From: Lachnospiraceae bacterium
GTDB taxonomy: Bacteria > Bacillota > Clostridia > Lachnospirales > Lachnospiraceae
Length of the DNA stretch: 40,662 nt
Assembly: GCA_024403515.1 (NCBI GenBank)
Contig: JAKSRS010000019.1
Coordinates: 1-40,662, forward strand
Direction of reading: 5' to 3'
Positions within the stretch are counted from its first letter, which is position 1, and each line of letters opens with the position of its first letter. The notes under the pieces were generated by a model. That model was not told the DNA's origin, searched no databases, and saw only the letters and a program-made list of their open reading frames with translations. Positions 17,506 through 24,439 of the stretch are shown here, piece by piece. Made by a program: the position numbers and the translations under genes.

Positions 17506-18414
17506 ATGAAAAAACAGAAAAATAAGTTAGCGGGTCTTCAGAGACGTAAGGCTTTTGCTGGATACTTGTTCATTTCGCCCTTCATAATTGGATTTTTAGT
17601 ATTCATGATTAAGCCTATGTTCGAGTCGTTCTACATGAGTTTCAGCGAAGTACAGGTAGGACCCGGCTTTGTAAACAAAACACTTAACGGTGTAAAAAAC
17701 TATTACGACATACTTAGAATTAACCCTGATTATGTTCCTAAGCTTACAGATGAATTATGGAGAATGATTATTTACTCATTAGGTATTATCGTTTTCTCAC
17801 TTTTCGTTTCTTTGATACTTAACCAGGAATTCAAGTGTCGTGGACTTGTAAGAGCAATTTTCTTCCTTCCTGTTATTATGTCTTCAGGTGTTATCTTAGG
17901 ACTTGAAAGTAATAACTCTCTTATGGCAGAAATTGCTAAGACTGTTGAAACAACAACATCAAATGTAAGTATTACGGCGGTACTGCAGACGATACTTAAA
18001 ACTACCGGTGTCGGTACCAAAGCCTTTGAAATAGTATTTGAAATTATTGATAATATTTATGATGTAGCGGTTGCATCCGGTATTCAGATTATTATCTTCC
18101 TTTCAGGACTTCAGACTATTTCATCAAGCATGTATGAAGCAGCCGATATCGAAGGCTGTACAAAGTGGGAGAGTTTCTGGAAGATTACTTTCCCTATGGT
18201 AAGCTCACTTTTCCTTGTAAACTGGGTTTACACAATTGTAGATTTCTGTATGCGTTCTGATAACGAAGTTATGAAAGTTATTGATAAGGAAATGATTCAG
18301 TTATTGCATTACGGAACTGCATCTGCAATGTCATGGTTGTACTTTGGTATAGTTACCCTTTTCGTTGCAGTTACATCCTTCTTCATTTCAAAGGGGGTAT
18401 ATTACTATGACTAA
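17506..18414 (+). CDS. Carbohydrate ABC importer permease (MalF/UgpA type), second system
   Basis: A 302-residue permease beginning with a basic tail and the AGYLFISPFIIGFLVFMIKPMF segment typical of the family. The EAA loop reads EAADIEGCTKWESFWKITFPMV. Compared with the first system's permease it has a longer insert (about 140-185, EIAKTVETTTSNVSITAVLQTILKTTG) between membrane segments, probably outside the cell. It overlaps the next permease by 8 bases. With that permease and the lipoprotein at 19592 it should form the second importer. As in the first system, no ATPase is coded here. Confidence 0.92.
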   Translation: MKKQKNKLAGLQRRKAFAGYLFISPFIIGFLVFMIKPMFESFYMSFSEVQVGPGFVNKTLNGVKNYYDILRINPDYVPKLTDELWRMIIYSLGIIVFSLFVSLILNQEFKCRGLVRAIFFLPVIMSSGVILGLESNNSLMAEIAKTVETTTSNVSITAVLQTILKTTGVGTKAFEIVFEIIDNIYDVAVASGIQIIIFLSGLQTISSSMYEAADIEGCTKWESFWKITFPMVSSLFLVNWVYTIVDFCMRSDNEVMKVIDKEMIQLLHYGTASAMSWLYFGIVTLFVAVTSFFISKGVYYYD

Positions 18415-19417
18415 AGTAAAAGTTAAAAAATACGGTTCTTATTGGGAACGTAATGAAAAATCCGGCGGATACTTATTAAAAAAGGATATTGGAAATTTCA
18501 TATTTAAGATTTGCAGATTTGTCCTTTTATTTGGTATGTGCTTCCTGATTTTACAGCCAATACTTAACAAGATTTCGGTAAGCTTTATGGAGCAGCAGGA
18601 TCTTTACAATCCTATTGTAATTTCAATCCCTCTTCATTTTACCGGTGAAAATTATCAACTTGCTGCCAAGATTATGAAGTATGGCGAAGGTCTTAAGAAC
18701 TCAGCAATTATTTCACTTACAATTGCTATTTTACAGACTGCAATGTGTACACTTGTTGGATATGGATTTGCCAGATTTAACTTCCCTTTAAAGAAGTTCT
18801 GGTTCGGATGTGTATTTGCACTTATCATCATCCCTCCTCAGGCATTTTCAAGTTCACTTTTCTTACACTTTAGTAACTTTGATATTTTAGGAATCTTTAA
18901 AGCAGTAAAGGGAACAACATTAAACTTACGTGGTAGTGCAATTCCTTACTACTTAATGAGCTTTACATGTATGGGTCTTAAGAATGGTCTTTACATTTAC
19001 CTTGTAAGACAGTTCTTTAGAAACATTCCTGTCGACCTTGAAGAAGCAGCTTACGTAGATGGTTGTGGTATGCTTAAGACATTCGTTAGAATTATGCTTC
19101 CTGAAGCTAAGCCTATCATTACATCATGCTTCCTTTTCTCATTAGTATGGCAGTGGACAGATGGTTTCTATTCAAAGCTCTTCATCGGAGGAAAAGTATT
19201 AGTTAGTACATCACTTGCTTCAATCGTTGATGCGCTCGGTGTATATATCGCGAGAGAAACAGGTGCATCCAATGCTCAGGTTGGTGTATCAACACAGTAC
19301 TCAAATGCGATCTTATCAACAGGTACAATACTTATTGTATTCCCTATCCTTGTTGTTTATTTATTCGCACAGAAAGCATTTGTTGAAAGTATTTCATCAA
19401 CAGGTATCAAGATGTAA
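18407..19417 (+). CDS. Carbohydrate ABC importer permease (MalG/UgpE type), second system
   Basis: A 336-residue permease with about six membrane segments and the EAA loop EEAAYVDGCGMLKTFVRIMLPEAKP. I chose ATG 18407, with AAGGGGG at 18391-18397, rather than the upstream in-frame ATG near 18365, which would run 50 bases into the previous gene without a ribosome site. The stop of the preceding permease lies within its first codons, so translation is coupled. A 45-residue cytoplasmic N-terminus rich in Lys precedes the first segment. A promoter and hairpin separate it from the binding-protein gene downstream. Confidence 0.92.
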   Translation: MTKVKVKKYGSYWERNEKSGGYLLKKDIGNFIFKICRFVLLFGMCFLILQPILNKISVSFMEQQDLYNPIVISIPLHFTGENYQLAAKIMKYGEGLKNSAIISLTIAILQTAMCTLVGYGFARFNFPLKKFWFGCVFALIIIPPQAFSSSLFLHFSNFDILGIFKAVKGTTLNLRGSAIPYYLMSFTCMGLKNGLYIYLVRQFFRNIPVDLEEAAYVDGCGMLKTFVRIMLPEAKPIITSCFLFSLVWQWTDGFYSKLFIGGKVLVSTSLASIVDALGVYIARETGASNAQVGVSTQYSNAILSTGTILIVFPILVVYLFAQKAFVESISSTGIKM

Positions 19418-19446
19418 AATATTTGCATAAAGTATAAAAAAAAACT

Positions 19447-19483
19447 AAAAAGTGTTCACTTTTTGTACAAAATGGTGTATAAT
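19447..19483 (+). promoter_or_regulatory. Promoter of the second binding-protein gene with overlapping palindrome
   Basis: TTCACT (19455-19460), a 17-base spacer and a perfect TATAAT (19478-19483). The palindrome AAAAAGTGTTCACTTTTT (19447-19464) covers the -35 box. It could weakly terminate the permease transcript, or be an operator. A separate promoter fits the usual need for more binding protein than permease. Confidence 0.6.
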
Positions 19484-19484
19484 G

Positions 19485-19514
19485 CACAATGTAAGTGTTT
19501 TCGCTTACATTGTG
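19485..19514 (+). promoter_or_regulatory. cre-like site within an 11-bp stem-loop at the transcript start
   Basis: CACAATGTAAG (19485-19495) pairs perfectly with CTTACATTGTG (19504-19514). The span 19496-19509, read on the minus strand, is TGTAAGCGAAAACA, close to the cre consensus TGWAANCGNTNWCA bound by CcpA (13 of 14 positions). It starts just after the -10 box, where CcpA binding represses. As RNA the same bases would make a 5' hairpin that could protect the message. Both readings are inferences. Confidence 0.55.
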
Positions 19515-19591
19515 TAAATGCACATTGACGAATAAAAATAGTTTTTATTTGAAAAAATGTGCAATTATATAATTTTCTAGGAGGAAAAAAT

Positions 19592-21082
19592 ATGAGAAAG
19601 CCTATGGCAAAGAAAGTCTTAGCAGCTACTATGGCAGCAGCTATGACAATGAGCGTTGCAGCTTGTGGTAACACAGCACCTGCAGCTTCAACAGAAGCTC
19701 CCGCAGCTTCAACAGAAACACCCGCTACTTCAGAAGAAACTCCTGCAGCAGAAGAAACACCTGCAGAAGAGGAAGAAGTTAGCAAGTACACAGTATTAAA
19801 GGATGCTGACGGAAACGTATACGACCTTGGTGGTATGGAAATCGTTATCCGTGACTGGTTCTCAAGCCCTGACAGAGCAGAAGCTAAGACAGACTTCGAA
19901 GAAGCTCAGTACGAATACCAGGATTGGGTACAGGAAACATACAACTTCAAGATTCACTCAGAGACAATCGGTGACTGGGGTTCAGTAGTTCAGGATTTCG
20001 TTGACTATGCAACAGCTGGTGGCGATGACAACAACTACGTATTCACACTTCGTAACGATCCCGCTTTCTTATCAGCAATCAGCAGCGGTTTAGTATATGA
20101 CCTCTCAACAATTGATTGCCTTGACTTCGATTCACCTGCAATGAAGTTAAATCATGTAGCTGAACTTTACACAATGCACGGATCAATCTACGCTATGAGA
20201 TCTGGTAACGCAGAACCTAGAACTGGTATATACTTCAACAGAAGAATTCTCCAGGAAGCTGGTGTTAACCCTGATGATATCTATGATATGCAGGCAAATG
20301 ACACATGGACATGGGATGCATTTACAGAAATTCTTGAAAAAGTACAGCAGGATACAGATAACGATGGTACAATCGATATCTGGGGTATCGCTGTAAACGA
20401 AGGCGTTATGACAACAGCAGCTATCTTCTCTAACGGCGGACAGATGGTTGGTGTAGATGCTTCTGGTAACTACACATACGAATTCGAAAATCCTAACACA
20501 TTAGAAGCACTTGAGTGGTGCCGTGATACATTCACAAAGTATGACTGGAATGGTCCTGAAGGTGAAGATGGATCAGCTCCTTCATGGGATTACTATCAGG
20601 GACAGTTCAAGAACGGTGGCGCTGCATTCTTCGTAGATCAGCAGTACTGTGCAACACCTGGTAACCTCTTATACGATATGGAAGATGAACTTGGATTCGT
20701 TATGTTCCCTAAGGGACCTAAGGGTTCAATGTGCCAGACATCTGGTGATAACTCATTCGTACTTCCTTCATGCTACGATGCTGACAGAGCTTGGAAGATC
20801 GCTTTCGCTTACTCAGTATACACAGACTTAGTTCCTGGTTATGAAGATTACAATGCTTACATCAACACAACACGTACAGGTAACTTCGACTCTAGAGCAG
20901 CTGAAGAAACAGTACCTGCTATGATTAAGAACGAAGTAGTTGACTACTCAGCTATCATTCCTAACCTTGATACAGGTGCTCCTTTCCTTTGGGTTGTTGG
21001 ACCTAACTGTGCACCTATCTCAGAAATCGCTGATGGTTTCCGTGATATGTACAAGCAGGCAATTGAAGAAGCTAACAAATAA
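19592..21082 (+). CDS. ABC substrate-binding lipoprotein (family 1), second system
   Basis: A 496-residue lipoprotein: signal peptide with lipobox SVAAC, Cys25 as the lipid-anchored residue, then a low-complexity linker of Ala, Pro, Thr, Ser and Glu (about 27-60). The mature domain has family 1 solute-binding features: GGDDNNYVFTLRNDPAF, GIYFNRRILQEAGVNPDDI, TWDAFTEILEKVQQDTDNDGTIDIWGIA and DSRAAEETVPAM. Many aromatic residues (RDWFSSPDR, WGSVV, APSWDYYQGQF) suit sugar binding. The start is ATG 19592, with AGGAGG at 19579-19584; a GTG at 19559 lies ahead of that ribosome site and is rejected. It has its own promoter and cre-like site and a strong terminator, so it is probably the most highly expressed gene in the cluster. 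The substrate is inferred as xylo-oligosaccharide. Confidence 0.93.
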   Translation: MRKPMAKKVLAATMAAAMTMSVAACGNTAPAASTEAPAASTETPATSEETPAAEETPAEEEEVSKYTVLKDADGNVYDLGGMEIVIRDWFSSPDRAEAKTDFEEAQYEYQDWVQETYNFKIHSETIGDWGSVVQDFVDYATAGGDDNNYVFTLRNDPAFLSAISSGLVYDLSTIDCLDFDSPAMKLNHVAELYTMHGSIYAMRSGNAEPRTGIYFNRRILQEAGVNPDDIYDMQANDTWTWDAFTEILEKVQQDTDNDGTIDIWGIAVNEGVMTTAAIFSNGGQMVGVDASGNYTYEFENPNTLEALEWCRDTFTKYDWNGPEGEDGSAPSWDYYQGQFKNGGAAFFVDQQYCATPGNLLYDMEDELGFVMFPKGPKGSMCQTSGDNSFVLPSCYDADRAWKIAFAYSVYTDLVPGYEDYNAYINTTRTGNFDSRAAEETVPAMIKNEVVDYSAIIPNLDTGAPFLWVVGPNCAPISEIADGFRDMYKQAIEEANK

Positions 21083-21106
21083 GTTGGTTTTCTAGAAGCT
21101 AATTTT

Positions 21107-21135
21107 GGGCAGTGCTTAATGCACTGCCCTTTTTT
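21107..21135 (+). terminator. Intrinsic terminator after the binding-protein gene
   Basis: GGGCAGTGC (21107-21115) and GCACTGCCC (21121-21129) form a perfect 9-bp stem with a 5-base loop, followed by six T. It separates the importer cluster from the efflux-type cluster. Confidence 0.95.
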
Positions 21136-21153
21136 GCGTTTTACATTGCAAAG

Positions 21154-21201
21154 TGTGCGATTATCATAGCAAAATCGCACAAACAAAAAGCAATATATAA
21201 T
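21154..21201 (+). promoter_or_regulatory. Inverted repeat next to a candidate -10 box before the adaptor operon
   Basis: TGTGCGATT (21154-21162) and AATCGCACA (21173-21181) form a perfect 9-bp inverted repeat with a 10-base gap. A perfect TATAAT lies at 21196-21201, but no good -35 box is seen where the repeat sits, as is common for activated promoters. This suggests the HlyD-FtsX-ATPase genes have their own control. Confidence 0.4.
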
Positions 21202-21272
21202 AGGCATCTTGTTGCAAATGGTTATATATTAATGTAGAAGTATTTTTTTATTCTGATGAATTGGAGAATGGC

Positions 21273-22352
21273 ATGAAAAGAAAGATAGTTTACTTGCTAG
21301 CTACAATACTTATATCAACAACTGCATTGTCCGGCTGCTCCAAGACTGAGGAAATCCCAGTCGTTGAAGTAGATTCCGAAGACGATGTGGTTTCGTATAG
21401 TCTTGTTCAGGCGCAATATGGGGATGTTGTCTTGACAAGAAATATTGATTGTAACTATGCACAAACCATTGCTCAGGATGTGTCATTTAACGTAACCGGA
21501 AGATATGTAAGCAAGGTATACGTTAAAGAGGGTTCTGTAGTTAAAAAAGGCGATATTTTATGTGAGGTTTCTTCGGCCGATTTGGAGGCTAATATTGAAA
21601 GACTTACATATAATGTTCGAAAAAACGAATTAAAACTCGAACAACTTGATATGGAAGAAGCATTGGACATTCAGGATCAGTGGGTAAACGCTACTAGTTT
21701 TGGAACATCAAGTGAAGTTGTTGGAGAGATTGTAAAGGGTATTAAGGAAGGATATGCAAGAAGAAGAGTTCTCATTAATGACTCTTTAGAGTTTGACAGA
21801 GAAGAACTTGCAAGAAAGAAGGAAGAACTAAGAACAAGTAAGTTATATGCACAGCTTGATGGTGTTGTATACAAACTTGCAAGCAGACTTGAAGGAACAA
21901 CTTCAAAGGCTGATAAGGTAATTATGACTATTGTTGATCAGTCAAGTTGCATTTTTGAAGCTAAAGACACAACTTACAGGAACTTATTCCATGAGGGAGA
22001 GCCTGTTAGTATGAAGGTGGGATATTCAAGCGCTTCCGGTGAATATCTTCTTTTGCCTTATGAAATTGATAAATGGGAAGATTCAATGAAATTTTCAGTA
22101 TATACAGGTCCTGATGAAGGAGCACTTGAGGTTGGCGTTATGGGAACAATTTCTGTTGTTGAAGAAACTAAGAAGAATGTTTTGTATGTTCCCAAGGATG
22201 TTGTAAGAATCGCCGATGATAAGGCTTATGTATATACGCTTTCAGAAGATAATATTAGAGAGATTCGATACATTGAAATTGGTCTTTATGGAGATGACAA
22301 GGTTGAAGTATTAAGTGGCCTTGTTGAAGGAGAGAAGGTAGTTAAAAAATGA
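21273..22352 (+). CDS. HlyD/MacA-like adaptor lipoprotein
   Basis: A 359-residue membrane-fusion (adaptor) protein. The lipobox LSGC places the anchor at Cys22. A first lipoyl half-motif (VYVKEGSVVKKGDILCEV, about 85-102) leads into a helical hairpin (SSADLEANIERLTYNVRKN... to ...ARKKEELRTSKL), then the second half (AQLDGVVYKLASRLEG) and beta-barrel strands ending in VLSGLVEGEKVVKK. In Gram-positive bacteria such proteins sit on the outer face of the membrane and link to FtsX-type permeases. The ATG at 21273, with GGAG at 21263-21266, is preferred to the in-frame TTG at 21261. Its stop overlaps the next start (ATGA). Confidence 0.88.
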   Translation: MKRKIVYLLATILISTTALSGCSKTEEIPVVEVDSEDDVVSYSLVQAQYGDVVLTRNIDCNYAQTIAQDVSFNVTGRYVSKVYVKEGSVVKKGDILCEVSSADLEANIERLTYNVRKNELKLEQLDMEEALDIQDQWVNATSFGTSSEVVGEIVKGIKEGYARRRVLINDSLEFDREELARKKEELRTSKLYAQLDGVVYKLASRLEGTTSKADKVIMTIVDQSSCIFEAKDTTYRNLFHEGEPVSMKVGYSSASGEYLLLPYEIDKWEDSMKFSVYTGPDEGALEVGVMGTISVVEETKKNVLYVPKDVVRIADDKAYVYTLSEDNIREIRYIEIGLYGDDKVEVLSGLVEGEKVVKK

Positions 22353-24439
22353 TGAAGAAAAAAGTTATTTGTGCGGCTTTATCTATGACAATGATTCTCT
22401 CCATGTTTTCGGCATGTGGAAAGAATGTGGCTTCGTCAGAAGATATTACTCTTGTTGAGCCTGTCGGTGTTACAGAAAATTACGCAACAGTTGAATATAG
22501 AGATTTAGTGAATTATGAAGTTTTTAGCGGAAAAGTTGTTCCTAAAACATATGAATTTAACTTTGCTTCCGGTCAGAACTTCCAGAAATACGGTTCACTT
22601 CCCGGTACTGCTGTTAAGGTTGGTGATCCTATTGCAATTGCATCAACTGAAAATATTGATGAGCAGATTAAGTTAAAGAAAGAGCAGATTAGAGACACTG
22701 AGATTTCTTATGAGGAAACAATGGAAGACTTAAATGATGGTCTTGCCAAAGAAAAAGGTGATATCGATAACCTTCAGCAAATCGTTTCCAATTTTGAAAA
22801 TATGACTGAAGAAGAAAAGAAGAATTATAAAAATTATGATTCTGAGTATAGAAAATATCTCGGATATTTTCAGTCAACAGTAGCCGGAATTGAAAAATAT
22901 GAGCATCAGATTAAGTCTCAGACTGATATGTTTAATCTTGATATCGACTTTTACAAAAAAGAGTTAAATCGTTTAAACATTAAAAGAAATGATGTTCTTG
23001 CAACTGCTCCGGTTGATGGAACTGTTGTTGCAGTAAGATATTTTGAAAATGGTGAATATGTAAATAAAGATACTGTTGTTGGTGCGGTTGGTGATTTCAA
23101 CAACCTCATGGTAAAGACAGAATTTATTTATAAGAATGATATTAAAAGAGCTGTAGAGTATTATGCTTTTGCTAATGGTAAAAGATACGAAGCTACTTTT
23201 CTTGAAGATGAAACTGAAGTAGGTGCTTCTCCTACAGAATCTTTCTCTGCATTTAAGATTTCAGATCCCAACAATGAAATAAAGGTTGGAGATTTTGTTG
23301 TAATCGTACTTGTTAAGGCTGAGAAGAAGAATGTTTTATGTGTTCCTACAGAGGCAATTAATACGGATGCGGACGGAAGTTATGTCTATTTATACTCTGA
23401 AGATGGAACTGCAAGAATGACTGTTTCAACCGGTTTAAGATCAGGTTTTTATACAGAAATTACAGCAGGCCTTTCTGAAGGCGATAAGATTGTATCTGAA
23501 TTCAAGGTTGACCAAAGAACCAAGACCGAAAAGGTTACTAAGGGTTCTATTTCAAGTGACTATAGTGAAACCGGATACATGTTCTACTCTCAGGCTGAGA
23601 TTATTAAGAATAAAGTTCAGTATGGAACAACATATATTAAAGAACTTAAAGTAAAGAGAAATGAGAGAGTAACTAAAGGACAGGAACTTGCTTCGATATA
23701 TGTTATTCCTGATGATATTTCCATAAGACGTAAAGAACGTACTCTTCTTAGAGCAACTGAAGATTTAAATGAGATGCTCAAAGATGACAATTCTAATAAA
23801 CGTACTATCAAGCATCAGAGAGAATACATCGATGACCTTAATAAGGAAATCTCTGAAATGAAGGCGGACAGCACTTCAACAAGTATCGTTTCTCCTGTTG
23901 ATGGTATCGTTACATGGATTGGTCAGTTTGAAGAGGGAGACATTCTTTTGCCTGATACATATGTATGTGCTGTATCAGATGAAGCTAACTGCTTTATTAC
24001 TGTTGACGATGCAAGCGGACTTTTAACATATGGAAATATCACAACAATTGAATACGATGACGGGGATGGCAAGAAGGCGACTTCGGAGGGTATGGTAGTT
24101 AATGTTGCGCCTTGTGCACTTTCAAGTAAACTTAAGCCCGGATTTTCGCTTATCAGAGTATCTTCAGATGATCTTGCTAAGATGGCTAGTGCTAACAGAG
24201 GCTATGATGGATACTGGGCGAGAAGCTCATTTAAAGTTACTGCTAAGTTAAGAACAGTAGACAATGTTGTTCTTATTCCTAAAAGAGCAGTTAAAGTTGA
24301 TAATGGTGTGACTTACGCAGTTGTATTAGACGAGAACAACAAACCTGCATATAAAAGTTTTATAGCCGGTGGTTCGGATGTTACATACTACTGGGTGGTA
24401 GACGGATTGGATGAAGGTACAACAATATGCTTGGAATAA
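22349..24439 (+). CDS. Double-module HlyD/MacA-like adaptor lipoprotein
   Basis: A 696-residue lipoprotein (lipobox FSAC, Cys23), about twice the usual adaptor length because the module occurs twice. Unit one (about 45-395): GTAVKVGDPIAIASTENI, a helical hairpin rich in Glu and Lys (about 95-215), TAPVDGTVVAVRYFENGEYV, then barrel strands and VPTEAINTDADGSYVYLY. Unit two (about 415-696): IKELKVKRNERVTKGQELASI, a shorter hairpin, VSPVDGIVTWIGQFEEGDIL, a second barrel and VLIPKRAVKVDNGVTYAVVLD. MacA-type adaptors normally assemble as oligomers, so a fused pair would fix the subunit arrangement (inference). It is coupled to the single-module adaptor upstream and overlaps the permease by 13 bases. 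Confidence 0.85.
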   Translation: MMKKKVICAALSMTMILSMFSACGKNVASSEDITLVEPVGVTENYATVEYRDLVNYEVFSGKVVPKTYEFNFASGQNFQKYGSLPGTAVKVGDPIAIASTENIDEQIKLKKEQIRDTEISYEETMEDLNDGLAKEKGDIDNLQQIVSNFENMTEEEKKNYKNYDSEYRKYLGYFQSTVAGIEKYEHQIKSQTDMFNLDIDFYKKELNRLNIKRNDVLATAPVDGTVVAVRYFENGEYVNKDTVVGAVGDFNNLMVKTEFIYKNDIKRAVEYYAFANGKRYEATFLEDETEVGASPTESFSAFKISDPNNEIKVGDFVVIVLVKAEKKNVLCVPTEAINTDADGSYVYLYSEDGTARMTVSTGLRSGFYTEITAGLSEGDKIVSEFKVDQRTKTEKVTKGSISSDYSETGYMFYSQAEIIKNKVQYGTTYIKELKVKRNERVTKGQELASIYVIPDDISIRRKERTLLRATEDLNEMLKDDNSNKRTIKHQREYIDDLNKEISEMKADSTSTSIVSPVDGIVTWIGQFEEGDILLPDTYVCAVSDEANCFITVDDASGLLTYGNITTIEYDDGDGKKATSEGMVVNVAPCALSSKLKPGFSLIRVSSDDLAKMASANRGYDGYWARSSFKVTAKLRTVDNVVLIPKRAVKVDNGVTYAVVLDENNKPAYKSFIAGGSDVTYYWVVDGLDEGTTICLE

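Noticed and set aside
19456..19791. Minus-strand frame of 111 codons rich in Ala, Ser and Val
   Set aside because: It is the antisense of the low-complexity linker and signal peptide of the binding lipoprotein and of its promoter; the composition follows from the repeated codons on the plus strand.
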